In this document: positions 43,001-52,530 of the stretch, in pieces
How positions within the stretch are numbered: the first letter of the stretch is position 1
Layout of the letters: each line of letters starts with the position of its first letter
Source of the DNA: Sthenelais limicola
Lineage: Eukaryota; Annelida; Polychaeta; Phyllodocida; Sigalionidae
Length of the DNA: 64,000 nt
Direction: 5' to 3'
NCBI GenBank assembly: GCA_942159475.1
Contig: OW804099.1
Span: forward strand, 11,357,146 to 11,421,145
Notes under the pieces: model-generated
The model's input: only the letters and a program-made list of their open reading frames with translations
Database searches by the model: none
Told to the model about the DNA's origin: nothing
Made by a program: the position numbers and the translations under genes

Positions 43001-45198
43001 GTTACAAAAGCATTAGTTGAGTTCTTAAAAGATGTAAAGCTGCAAAAAGGCAACAAATTGATTCAAAACCGTGAGCGATTTTCCTGCACAGCACTTGTTC
43101 CGACTGACACAGAGAACTAGTTCTATGACTGACAGTATCAGTGACAGACTCGAGTCGGCCAAAAACGCGAGTTCAACTACGAAAAGTACAGGAATTTGAA
43201 TATCAAACTGAACAACATTTATCGTATTAAGTATTTTAAATTGTATTCATGTCTTAATAATCCTAATTAACCGAAAATTAGGTGAAATAATGATTCAAAA
43301 TAGAACTACATTCTGCAGGACTTGTCACAACCCGGCAGGTCAAGAGCGCATTGATATGAACCGATAGTAAAGACCCGGAACTATTAACAAGGTCAGGTGG
43401 GAGGGGCAGCGTAAGTGCATGTTTTGCCATTGATTTTCATCAAATTCCAACCATTTTTTAGCTCAAATGTTGGTAAATGTATCGTACCAACCTCTAGAAA
43501 GGTGATAATAATTGCAAAAGTGTGTTCGGGATAATCTGTCGTCCCATATTTTCCTTAGGCTATGCGATTCCGTTCATTTGCTACGCTCATTCACTGAAAT
43601 CTCTACGCCCACGGGAAATATGGGACAACAGATCGTCCCTCATGCGCTTTTGCCTATTTATCTTCAATGAAGGGCTTTTGGATGGATTAGAAGAATTGGA
43701 TAATGTGATTGGAAGAAACTAAAGGGTTGAGGTGGATAGGTTGGTGACATAGTGACCTGGTTAGGCAGATATAGGTTAGGGTGGGGTGGGGGGGTACAGG
43801 TTGGTAACATAGTGCCCTGGTTAGGTAGATATAGGTCAGGGTGGAGGTGGATAGGTTGGTGACATAGTGACCTGGTTAGGTAGATATAGGTCAGGGTGGA
43901 GGTGGATAGGTTGGTGACATAGTGACCTGGTTAGGCATAGGGAGGGGGTAGGAGAAAGCAGCATACAGAGGAGGGTAGGAGATAGTACCATGAGGAGGGG
44001 GTAGGAGAGTGCAGCGTAGGGAAGGTGTAGGAGAGAGCATTATAGGAAGGGGGTAGGAGAGAGAGCAGTATAGGGAGGGGGGTAGGAGAGAGCAGCATAG
44101 GGAGGGGTAGGAGAGCAGCAGAGGGAGGGTGTAAGGGAAATAGGATGTCACTTTCCAGAATGTTGCTATTTTTTGTACTTCAAGGTCGTATTTGGTAACT
44201 TTGACCTTAATCAGAGTCATTGATTTGAGGTCTGCTAATAGCCCTTATATACACCATCATCATTCCCAAGTGGGAAGGGTTTTTGTTCCTGGCCCATGGT
44301 CTATATGCTTGTACATAGAAACATGCAGTGAAACTCCAGTAGAACCATAATAACTCCATGTGGCATGTGTTGTATATTTGCAGGTGACTACATCACCTTG
44401 TGTGAGATACAAACAAGACAGGATGGATGGGAGGATATAAATGACCACTGCTGGGTGGATGCCACCACCCTGGTGGCAGTACAGTGGTATGGTCAGCAGG
44501 TGGTGCAGTTCAGGGTAGGCCATGATGGCTGTAACCACACCATCCTGGACACTGGGTATTGGGCTAACCGTATTGCATGTGACACCAGCACCAGGACTGT
44601 GTATGTGGTAGATAGGAGTAATGATAAAGTAATGATTTATCAGCTCAATAACCCTGGTGCTGGGGTGTCATGGCAACCACCGGGTGTGGGTAGGCCACAG
44701 CGTATAAGTGTCAATGGGAGGAATATTATAGTGAGTAATGAGTCTACATCCCATGTATCAGTATACAACATGGAGAGACAGCTCCTCCACCAGGCTCAGG
44801 TCTTTTACACAGGTGTTGGTATATACCACACCTACCTGACCACAGGAGGTGTGTGGTGGGCCAGTGTAGACAGCAATCATCAGGTACTGATGTATTACCT
44901 GGCCACCAATATGTCACACACAGTGGGAGGGAGGGGACGGGCTGATGGTATGTTTGATACCCCAGTAGGTATATGTGCTGGCCCTAATGAAGGGTCAGTA
45001 CTTGTGTGTGACTATGGGAATAATAGAATCACTGTGCTGAGCCTGTGGGGGGAGTTTGTCTCTGTGCTCACTCTATCCAACACACTGGTGAGATACCCTT
45101 TCTCTATATCAGTGGTGGATAGAGTGGGCAGCCCCAGCCTCATGGCTCTGGGTACTGGTAGTTGGACATCAGAGCTATATATATACAGCCTCCACTGA
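39940..45198 (+). CDS. Gene 2: type II membrane protein with NHL-type beta-propeller (spliced)
   Basis: Coding exons 39,940-40,035, 40,760-41,138, 42,052-42,108, 42,414-42,443 and 44,384-45,198 join in phases 0, 1, 1 and 1 without a stop, giving about 458 residues. Order: tail MATYENAAFSSELPED, two YLTPD motifs, YDYV, RGCKAPP, one membrane helix (WGWVIIVVVLLLGAVIPGVV), two short stalk exons (19 and 10 codons) and a propeller of about 271 residues closely matching gene 1. An extra copy of the start of the YLTPD exon (40,390-40,503) lies in the second intron and could also be spliced in frame, adding 38 residues. Donors and acceptors are near consensus. The stop is followed within about 50 bp by retroelement sequence, so the native 3' UTR is disrupted. 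Probably functional, since no frame break was found. Ligand unknown. Confidence 0.74.
40390..40503 (+). pseudogene. Partial duplicate of the YLTPD exon in gene 2
   Basis: Starts after the same CCCTGACAG acceptor and matches the first 38 codons of the true exon (DLPESMYLTPDNLEDLHTDL..). It then switches, at a shared GGAGGTTATTAAT word, to sequence otherwise found in the preceding intron. The switch creates a weak donor GAG|GTTATT in phase 0, so inclusion would keep the frame. It is either an unequal-crossover relic or an optional exon. Confidence 0.7.
40760..41138 (+). CDS. Gene 2 exon 3: tyrosine motifs and membrane helix
   Basis: 126 codons plus one base: MYLTPDNLADL, TYLTPDDLWDS, SPYLEAELVD, AYDYV, a Pro/Gln linker, RGCKAPPTWGW and a long hydrophobic run ending LLLQGK before AAAG|GTAAGAAG. 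The nucleotide sequence of the helix part is the evident template for the repeat units in genes 1 and 2. Confidence 0.78.
41139..41870 (+). repeat. Helix-exon/donor repeat array in gene 2 (about 7 units)
   Basis: Units of 96-103 bp with the same donor phrase, closer to the gene 2 exon than the gene 1 units are. Two units are shortened to TTAAAGGCAAAGG. Most keep an uninterrupted helix reading frame. Confidence 0.92.
42052..42108 (+). CDS. Gene 2 exon 4: short stalk
   Basis: 19 codons (TSPGTTSPSINFTYIPT) between TTCTATTCAG and ACAG|GTGAGT, phase 1 on both sides. Contains a potential N-glycosylation site (NFT). Confidence 0.65.
42155..42320 (+). repeat. Two further helix/donor repeat units
   Basis: Donor phrases near 42,206 and 42,307, lying between the two stalk exons. 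This indicates a local duplication of array, intron and stalk exon together. Confidence 0.88.
42414..42443 (+). CDS. Gene 2 exon 5: 30-nt stalk microexon
   Basis: Ten codons (TTPTYIPTR) between CTTTTCAG and AGAG|GTGAGT, phase 1 on both sides. The intron words on both sides match those around 42,052-42,108 and the gene 1 stalk exon, so it is a duplicated, shrunken stalk exon. Confidence 0.6.
42643..42675. repeat. 33-bp perfect palindrome
   Basis: GAGCGGGTAATACGG, a 3-nt centre, then its exact inverse CCGTATTACCCGCTC. Confidence 0.95.
43514..43652. repeat. Foldback hairpin with arms of about 38 bp
   Basis: GCAAAAGTGTGTTCGGGATA..CCCATATTTTCC pairs with GGAAATATGGG..CCCTCATGCGCTTTTGC, about 80% matched, around a loop of about 60 bp. 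Confidence 0.85.
43735..44135. repeat. 55-bp minisatellite and G-rich repeat in gene 2 intron
   Basis: Four units of GTGGATAGGTTGGTGACATA at 55-60-bp spacing (43,754, 43,814, 43,869 and 43,924). A GGAGGGGGTAGGAGA-type repeat follows to 44,135. Orthologous in position to 31,145-31,425 in gene 1. Confidence 0.9.
44384..45198 (+). CDS. Gene 2 exon 6: NHL-type beta-propeller ectodomain
   Basis: 271 codons to TGA (45,196-45,198) after TGTATATTTGCAG. The blade order is the same as gene 1: WVDATTLVAVQWYGQQVV, ACDTSTRTVYVVDRSNDKVM, NGRNIIVSNEST, TTGGVWWASVDSNHQVLMYY, FDTPVGICAGPNEGSVLVCD, SELYIYSLH. Differences from gene 1 concentrate on loop residues (for example QGGCTHTIMARG against HDGCNHTILDTG), as expected for a diversifying binding face. 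Potential glycosylation sites: NHT, NES, NMS. Confidence 0.8.
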
Positions 45199-45250
45199 TA
45201 CCATTAATGTGTACCATTACATCAGCACTATATATATACAGCCTGCACTG
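45150..45250 (+). repeat. Repeat made from the gene 2 stop-codon region, part 1
   Basis: A unit of about 50 bp (ACATCAG..CTATATATATACAGCC..CACTGATACCATTAATGTGT) spans the last codons and stop. It recurs at 47,456-47,545 and 52,218-52,530, showing that one tandem array was split by insertions. Confidence 0.85.
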
Positions 45251-45274
45251 AAAAAAAAAAAAGAAAAAAAAAAA

Positions 45275-46599
45275 GGTTGAAACGGGAAATTATCGCCCAA
45301 TCTCGTGCATAAACCTCCCGGCTAAAATATTGGAGAGATGCATACAATGTCAAATAGCTTCCTACTTAGAAAAAGAAAAACTTTTATGTGATTCGCAGTT
45401 TGGTTTTAGGGGAGGGAAGTCTATCAATGACGCCCTGGATCATCTATTCACTTATACTTATGATAATATTAATAATAAAAAATTAACAGATATGATATTT
45501 TTAGATTTCAAAAAAGCTTTTGATACCGTAAACCATAATATATTACTCGACAAATTGAAAAATTCGGCATAAAAGGAAATTCCCATAACTGGTTTCAGAA
45601 CTATCTAAAAGATAGAACCCAGAAGGTGGTCATAGATGGACATCTCTCCTCTTCACAAAATGTAGTTTGCAGAGTTCCCCAGGGGACGTCACTGGGTCCT
45701 ATATTGTTTATTCTTTACATAAACGACCTACACAAGGTAATTAAGAACAGTCAAATACAGCATTTTGCTGACGACACAGTTGTATATAGTTCTAGAGACA
45801 AAAAGTCAGAAAACACGAAGGGATTACAAGAAGATATTAACAGAATAGCAAGTTGGTGTGCTAAGAATAAGATTTCATTAAATATAAAAAAATGCAAGTC
45901 AATGACTGTCAGTTTAACGCCTGGCAAAAACAATCCTGTCCAGAATTTTAGTATTGGACAGCAGGAACTAAAACAGGTTAGATATTATAAATTCCTGGGA
46001 GTTGAGATTGATGAGAGTCTGAAATTTAAAACTTTCCTTGAAAAGAAAATTAATGTTATAAGAAATAAGATAAAATCACTATCGAAACTCTATAATATTT
46101 GTGATAAAAATACATTACTATTAATATACAAAGTTACCATACTACCACATATTGATTATGGTGACATTTTCTATCAGGCAGCGCCCCAGAGATACTTGGA
46201 TAGACTGCAGTCTTTACAAAACTCGGCCATTAAGATCGCGTTAAAACTACCAAGTACACTAGTACTAAAGAAATTCATAAGGAGGTAAATATGGCGTCCC
46301 TTTCCACTAGAAGGAACAGTCATATCCTTGAAATAGCATTTAGGAGATCTTTGATTGAAACTAACCTAGATTATAGGAAAGTAACTCTGAGAGGGCTAAG
46401 CAAAGGGAAAAAACTACAAGTTAGTCACCCAAACAACGAGAGTTTAAAAAAATCATATATTTATAAGGCGCCCACAATGTGGAATAACCTCCCACAGGAG
46501 CCTAGGGACATACAGTATAGAAGTGAATTCAGACTCTACCTCAAAAACTCTTACACCCAGGAGTTTGATGAATATTTAAAAGAGGAAAATGTTGTCTAG
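45275..46599 (+). pseudogene. Reverse transcriptase fragment of CR1/L2-like element
   Basis: Fragments in successive frames: 45,275-45,572 (YRPISCI-type block, FGFRGGKSINDALDHL, FLDFKKAFDTVNHNILLDKL), 45,573-46,288 (RVPQGTSLGPILFILYINDL, catalytic FADDTVVY, WCAKNKISLNIKKCKS, YYKFLGVEIDES) and 46,291-46,599 (C-terminal segment ending near PTMWNNLPQE). At least one frameshift (near 45,570) and one stop (46,286-46,288) break it. The RT core motifs remain recognisable; the element is inactive. Confidence 0.9.
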
Positions 46600-47455
46600 A
46601 AATAATCTAGCCCTCTTATTATAAAACTTGATGTAATATATCTGTTGGAACTGCTACATAATAGGGTGGGGGGATGGGGGGGAATAAGCATGTAAGCCTT
46701 ATTTACAAGACCGAGACATCGGTTTTCGGTATATGAACCGAAGGGTAGGGATGGGGTAGTAAAATTGTTAGATGTCATACTGTTGATTATTCACGGCATT
46801 GCTTAATATGTATACTTTTGTTGACATGAGCTATTAACTCCGACCAGTATAGGAAGGACCTACAAGCTAGTTCTCCGACCAGTATAGGACGGATTTGTCA
46901 TTATTAAATGGTAGACTGAGAGATTGTACCGAAATATCAACTATACCAACAAGTATTAATACTGGTGCTTTAGTCTTTGTAACAGGCTTTCTAGTATAAG
47001 GAGCCGATGAAACATGTTCTTATCCACCTTGTTAGCTGACAATCTATATTGAGCCTGCTAGGAGTATAACAAAACAGACCACGTGGGCATCTAAAACGCT
47101 CTGCACCTAAATCAACAACACGAACAACTAATAGCAAACGCAATGGATATAACATCAAATCCAGATAAACTGTGTTCGAATATAATGACTCTAATGGACA
47201 CAGGGAGTACTTCTCCATACTTAATGCGGACCTCTCTAAAAAAATGACAGTCAATTTAATTCAATTTAAACTAATATACCAATCATGGTATTTAACTATA
47301 ACAACGAGGATCTATGTTAGTTTTAAGTTCATTTTCCACTATATTAATCTTTTGTTAAGGGCCACCAGGAAGAACACTGTTGTGAGGTTTTCAGCGCCCT
47401 ATTCCTGATTTATGTACTTGTATAAGAAGTCGTGAATAAAATTTCTATATATATA
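46600..47455 (+). other. 3' UTR of the CR1/L2-like element
   Basis: No coding. Contains a direct word repeat (CCGACCAGTATAGGA at 46,840 and 46,876) and the terminal AATAAA. Confidence 0.6.
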
Positions 47456-47556
47456 TATATACCATTAATGTGTATCATTACATCAGAGCTATATATTTAC
47501 AGCCTCCACTGATACCATTGATGTGCACCATTACATCAGGGCTATATTGATAAACT

Positions 47557-47610
47557 CGATAAACTCATAAACAAACGGGTGGTGGTGTGCCGGCCGTCTG
47601 TTTGACCGCC
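47557..47610 (-). repeat. Ngaro split direct repeat B2
   Basis: CGATAAACTCATAAACAAAC..GACCGCC, matching B1 at 47,796-47,849 with two or three differences. Confidence 0.9.
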
Positions 47611-47642
47611 CATTTATTCAAATAAAACAAAAAGAAAAAACC

Positions 47643-47783
47643 GTGTGGCCTAGGCAAAGGCTGAGGTGAGAGTGGGAGAGTGACCGGTGTCAAAGTAGCT
47701 GCTTGACCACTCTCAGGTGGGAGGGGGGATACTCGGTCCCACCAATAAGCTCATTCATTCTCTGGGTCATTAATGTGGATCAT
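47643..47783 (-). repeat. Ngaro split direct repeat A2
   Basis: GTGTGGCCTAGGCAAAGGCT..TTAATGTGGATCAT, about 141 bp, matching A1 (52,076-52,217) at about 95%. Confidence 0.92.
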
Positions 47784-47795
47784 TGATCGGTCTCT

Positions 47796-47849
47796 CGATA
47801 AACTCACAAACAAACGGGTGGTGGTGCGCCGGCCGTCTGTTTGACCGCC
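47796..47849 (-). repeat. Ngaro split direct repeat B1
   Basis: Second copy of the B repeat, adjoining the internal region. Confidence 0.9.
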
Positions 47850-47894
47850 ACACCCCACAACAAAAAAAAACATAACATAACATAACACAAAAAA

Positions 47895-48065
47895 TTCCTC
47901 AGCAGACAAGTATAGTCCAATGTGAAACCCTCCAAGGCACACATAACTGCAGACAGGTATAGTCCATAGTAACCTTTCAAGGTTAATTCCAACAGCAGAC
48001 AGGTATAGTCAACATGTGAGGAAAAACAAAAAAAAATCACTGAACAGCAGACAAGTATAGTCAGA
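47895..48065 (-). repeat. Four spaced GCAGACARGTATAGTC motifs in the Ngaro 3' region
   Basis: GCAGACA(A/G)GTATAGTC occurs near 47,901, 47,951, 47,994 and 48,048, about 45-55 bp apart, between the recombinase gene and B1. Possibly binding sites for the element's recombinase; function not known. Confidence 0.75.
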
Positions 48066-48074
48066 GGAAGGAAG

Positions 48075-49002
48075 AAGAGATTCTCTGCTCCATCTCCCAT
48101 TTCTTTACCAGTGGTGTAGCCAGGTAAAGGAGCACCGCCCAGGATTTCCAATCATGCGGATATCACTGAGAGGCACTCCCAGCCCATACAAGTGAGAGGC
48201 TCCTCCCCGACGCAGTGAGTGTACTCCAACTGAGGCGGGGTCCAGCCCTGCTACCTTGGTGATCCATTTGACGAAAGACAGTAGGTCAGAATAGGTAATA
48301 GGCACAACCCCATTACCGGAATTCTTGTAGAAGAGATAAGCATCACGAGGCATGGGCACACTGATGAAGTGGTCCTTTGGCAGAGTAGCAACGCAGAAGG
48401 GTGCACTAGAGCAGAACTGCAGGGGAATCGACAAGGTATACACTCTCGGTATTGGACAGTCTTGATCTAACAGTCACTACCAGACCATGCTCACACCACT
48501 CCACGTCACTACGTCTGAGCACATGCGAATCAAAATCATCAGAAGGCACTACATTTGACTTCCTCAGCAGTGTGCGGTAGCAGAAGACTACTATAGTCCA
48601 CATGGTGCGATAATAAACAGTAGGAGGGAGTAGAGTGTATGCCAGCTTCAAATACCCAAGTGAAAGTGGCACCTTGTAGAGAACTTGAGTACCGAGTTGA
48701 CGCTTGATGCCTGCGAGTACCATCTTAACCAAGTAGAAAGGTCTGAAGTCTATGTCATGACCATAGAATTTATTAAGCGATGATAAGGCAGAAACATAAT
48801 TGTTCACTGTTGAATACTTGCAGGAGCGGGCTTTGTAAACAATGAACCTACAGATGGTCTTGACCGAAGCAGGGATCGGTACTGCATCAACAGCTGAGCA
48901 AAAATCCAGGAAGGACTTCCACTGAGAATTCCTGGTTTTAAGCCCTGGTTTTAAGCCTCTGCCCTGTCGACTCAGACAGCGCAGAGGCGACCGCGGTGGC
49001 AA
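48075..49002 (-). pseudogene. Tyrosine recombinase of the Ngaro element
   Basis: Two overlapping frames. The first (49,002-48,406) holds the N-terminal SAM-like/core-binding domain (SVKTICRFIVYKARSCKYST) and box A with the catalytic Arg (YRTLLRKSNVV). The second (48,443-48,105) has the H-x-x-R motif in VHSLRRGGASHLYGLGV. The catalytic Tyr region (LLYLATPLV) lies one frame further, so a second frameshift falls near 48,138. This enzyme would join the circular cDNA to the target through a 3'-phosphotyrosine intermediate. Two frameshifts make this copy inactive. Confidence 0.88.
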
Positions 49003-50762
49003 CTTCCTGGTCCAATTCCTGGGTTAAAACTGCAACACAGGGAAAAATCATGCAGATTAGCCAAAGAGTTCATAATAGAAATTCGAGACAACATGTCTGG
49101 CATTATGTTCAATTCACCAGGAACATGGCGGGCAATGATATAACAATTCTTGTCGGCTAGAGACCAGAATATACACCGTAGTAGCTTCATGCAGCTGGGA
49201 TTGACCGACGTTCCTTTATTAATCATCCCAACCACTTGGGTGTTATCTGACCAACACACCAGTCTCACAGAGGCCAGCGTAGGCAAGGAGCGCCTAACAG
49301 CCAGCCACAGGGGGATGAGTTCAAGCAAGTTGATGTTCACATCTGACAATGGGAACTCAGTCAGGGCCATGTTAACCCAGTGTTGATGGCGCTGATCAAG
49401 GTATGAGTAGTCGAACGGCTTCAGATCAACATCAAAGTAACCAGTGAGCCAGTCTGCAGATGACATAATGACACCATATCCATTCATGGAGGAGTCAGTA
49501 GCTAAATGGTAATCAGAACCTAAGCCTTTCGGTATAATCAAACATTTTCCATTGAATCTTGTGGCAAATTGTAACCACCAACCAAAATTGCTTAGCTGAG
49601 TAAAAATATATGGCGCTGAACTCAGCCCAAAACACAAATGCGTGTCTAGAAGATACTGGGGATGACCATCAAAATACCACAACAGCCCCTGGTAACGCCA
49701 ATGGTTGTAATGCACTGGGATGGTGCGGTAAGCGGAGGCAATATCTACACTTGCTAAGAAACATCCTGGGGTTATGATGTCAGTCACATGATCAACAGAG
49801 TTATACTTGAAAGGCAATGCGGTGCTAGACATGTAATTGTTGATGGAGGAGAGTAATGGCCTTTTACAGTCAGTTATCGGACGGTAGGTACCGTCCCCTT
49901 TAGGCACCGCGCCGATCGCATGGAGGCAATGAGGGCGAACAGTAGCTTTGATAAACTTGCCGTCTTGCAATTCCTGAGTGAACAAACCACTTATAAAGGT
50001 ATAGGTATCCGGTAACAGGGCTGATTTATAATTTGTGCACTGGTAAGAGGGAATACAGGCATTATCATCAACGATCCTGAACCCATCTCTCACTCCTTCA
50101 GTCACAAACTTAGCCAGAGCAACATCTGATTCACTGGCCGCTTCATATACCCAGGCCTGTAGACATAACTGGGAACGTACCCCATTCACAAAATGGCCCG
50201 TAGACAACACTTGGTAATCACATAAATCAAACAATTCAGCTTGCCGCACAGGGGCATAAGGCACAACATATTCAGGCACATTAGCATCAATAAACGCAGA
50301 AGCAGCAATATCTTCCCATGGGAGAGGTATACCAGTAACCTCAGTACCAACATCACAAGCAAAGGAAGCACCCAAGACATCGGGGCAAAAATCAGCGTAA
50401 TAATCAATGTCACAAATGACAGGCACATCAGGCCACACATCAACAAGTGAATCAGCAGTAAAATATTTGTCACCAATGTCACAAGAGACAGGCGCCTGAG
50501 GCCCAACAACTACTACATGATCAACGATAGTATCAGCAACTCCAATGTCACAAGTGGCAGGCATGTGAGGCCCACATATTGACCCGGGATCAAAAATATC
50601 TGGATCGTCCCATCCACGAGATACATGTACGCACGGAAATTCAGTAGAAAGTCCGACAAACCCTGCAGAATATAAGTCAAATTCATCAATACATTCTCTA
50701 CAAGCAACAGTATAGCAAGGTACATCACCAGTAATATCAACAGAAGCAAAAACAGGAGCCAA
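48972..50762 (-). pseudogene. Ngaro reverse transcriptase/RNase H polyprotein, RT core deleted
   Basis: 596 open codons. The N-terminal 230 residues are acidic with repeated P-x-x-CDIG/CDID words. RT motifs follow (RPHCLHAIGAVPKGDGTYRP, SVDIASAYRTIPVHYNHWRY, LCFGLSSAPYIFTQLSN). The frame then passes directly to the connection region (WWLQFATRFNGK) and RNase H (LATDSSMNGYGVIMS, NINLLELIPLWLAV, VCWSDNTQVVGM, MPDMLSR). The block that should carry the catalytic Y-x-D-D is absent, an in-frame internal deletion near 49,585-49,605. The open frame is therefore misleading: the enzyme cannot be active. Confidence 0.85.
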
Positions 50763-52038
50763 AGCGTCAATACTAGTCTCTGTAGTAATATATAGAGTAG
50801 AATCATTTGAGTCAACAACAACAACACCGCCATTGCGAATGGCAGTCTCGTTCTCCGCGAGAGTTGGATGGGAGGCATGACGTCACTGGGATTTCTGGGA
50901 TTTTGATTTTTCCAGTCAGGCGACTTGTGTTTTGCACGGCAAATACGACATATGTGCTCACGAGAACATTTTCCAGTGCAGGTCTTATAGTTAAACTCCC
51001 AACAAATGTCAGATGGAAATCCTTCCGGGTATTTATTCCCAGTAGTTCCCGTAGTACAGCCACCCTTGCTCTTGCGGGACCCAGCCTTGGTAGGGAAACC
51101 CCCTTTCTTGTCGGGAGTAGAGCGGGCATGCCCCTGGAGGAAGGCAAAGGCTGACGCGACAGTCATTAAATTGTGCTTTAGCTGCATGGCGTGTGACGAA
51201 TTGAAGATGATTCAAATAACCCTGGTAATTGCCACCTGCAACCAAAATGCTACTCAACACCCTCGACATTCCATAGACAAGCTCCGGGAAGGTTAACTTT
51301 GTATGATCAATGTTCTTAATAGCCACGCCTTTGTCAAGGTGCGTAAAACTCAGGCCGCAGAGACATACCTTTCTCACGTCTTGCCACCGATGGATCAATC
51401 GCGAGGGTAAGCCTTTCTAGAGCTGTCGTCAAAGGAGCAACCGCAACATCAGCTGCTGATCCCACAAGGCCAAGGGGAGAAGCAAGTAACCCATGGCCAA
51501 CCGATTGGACGTATAGTGGAGAGGCCGAGATACTTGGAAGCGTAGAACCAACGGCCATGACAGGAGCCGAAGGCGGCGCGGTGACAGCAACAACTGGCGG
51601 TGCACTGACATTACTGACTGGCGGGGGCTGGTGCACTGTCAGTGGAGGTGGTTGCGGAGGTGACTGCTGTGTCATGGCGAATGAAGTAGGATGTATCTTC
51701 GGCCTACCTCCCCCATGTCCACCACCTGAGGCAGAAAACAGGCTATCAAACTTGGCAATAAGAGTAGACATCTCCAGTCTCTGAGCGGTATTAGCAGATA
51801 TCAACTTATCCATAGAGTCCTGAGTAATGGGAGCAGAATCCGTATCGGGAGGTAAGTCTTCCTCCTTGATAGCTAACAACTTAGAAAAGTCAAGAAACTT
51901 GACATAGTCCTCCTCGGGTCCTCCCAACTCCACAGACTTCTTTTTAGCTGCCACAACGAACTCGCATCTCACTCCCCACGGTCCAGCATGTTGGAGCTTA
52001 CAACCCGACCTACAAATTTTCCTTTTTTCAGTCGACAT
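50763..52038 (-). pseudogene. Gag-like ORF1 of the Ngaro element (frameshifted)
   Basis: Start ATG at 52,036-52,038 (MSTEKRKICRSGCKLQHAGP), just inside A1. A Cys-containing N-terminus precedes an acidic region and a Pro/Ala-rich segment (about 51,700-51,480), then ALERLTLAIDPSVARREKGM. The frame continues in another frame (51,398-51,190: KLTFPELVYGMSRVLSSILV) and then in a third (51,187-50,820). The third frame ends in a Cys/His cluster (DICWEFNYKTCTGKCSREHI) resembling a CCCH or knuckle RNA-binding site. At least two frameshifts. Role: nucleic-acid-binding structural protein. Confidence 0.7.
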
Positions 52039-52075
52039 AGTGAGACTGTGGAATGTCAGTACTCCAGAAAAAACT

Positions 52076-52217
52076 GTGTGGCCTAGGCAAAGGCTGAGGT
52101 GAGAGTGGGAGAGAGACCGGTGTCGAAGTAGCTGCTTGACCACTCTCAGGTGGTAGGGGGGGGTACTCGGTCCCACCAATAAGCCCATTCATTCTCTGGG
52201 TCATTAATGTGGATCAT
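52076..52217 (-). repeat. Ngaro split direct repeat A1
   Basis: The 5' terminal repeat of the element on the minus strand; its end at 52,217 abuts the host minisatellite. Confidence 0.92.
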
Positions 52218-52530
52218 AGATATGTATACAGCCTGCATTGATACCATTAATGTGTACCATTACATCAGATATATATATATATATATACAGCCTCCACTGA
52301 TACCATTAATGTGCACCATTACATCAGAGCTATATAGATATACAGCCTGCACTGATACCATTAATGTGTACCATTACATCAGAGATATATATATATATAT
52401 ATATACAGCCTGCACTGATACCATTAATGTGTACCATTACATCAGAGATATATATATATATATACAGCCTGCACTGATACCATTAATGTGTACCATTACA
52501 TCAGATATATATATATATACACCCTCCACT
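52218..52530 (+). repeat. Repeat made from the gene 2 stop-codon region, part 2
   Basis: About six units of roughly 50-58 bp (ACAGCCTGCACTGATACCAT..TACATCAGA followed by (TA)n). The (TA)n part varies in length between units. Confidence 0.92.

Larger units (their letters stand above)
42560..43722. mobile_element. Probable foldback insertion of about 1.15 kb in gene 2 intron
   Basis: The gene 1 and gene 2 introns align up to GAATGG.AGCAGATT (42,534) and again from GAGGTGGATAGGTTGGTGAC (43,729). The sequence between is absent from gene 1. It begins near a perfect palindrome (42,643-42,675) and ends near a hairpin (43,514-43,652). 42,958-43,100 is an inverted relative of 36,925-37,065. No coding frame recognised. 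Confidence 0.55.
45251..47455 (+). mobile_element. Non-LTR retrotransposon (CR1/L2-like), 5'-truncated and decayed
   Basis: Begins after an A-rich run (45,250-45,273) inside the RT domain and ends near AATAAAATTTC followed by (TA)n at about 47,431-47,460, where the host repeat resumes. Coding sequence is 45,275-46,599; the remaining 850 bp is 3' UTR. Truncation near RT block 1 is typical 5' truncation. Confidence 0.85.
47548..52217 (-). mobile_element. Ngaro-type tyrosine-recombinase retrotransposon (DIRS order)
   Basis: Reading the minus strand, the order is A1 (52,217-52,076), gag-like ORF, RT/RNase H ORF, tyrosine recombinase, B1 (47,849-47,796), A2 (47,783-47,643), B2 (47,610-47,557). 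This A1...B1-A2-B2 split direct repeat arrangement is the hallmark of Ngaro elements, which integrate through a circle and a tyrosine recombinase instead of an integrase. It is inserted in the gene 2 stop-region minisatellite (CTATAT and GATATGTATACAGCC flank it). Frameshifts and an RT deletion show the copy is inactive. Confidence 0.9.

Noticed and set aside
50807..51296. Plus-strand frames over the Ngaro gag-like region
   Set aside because: Opposite-strand shadows of the element's ORF1.
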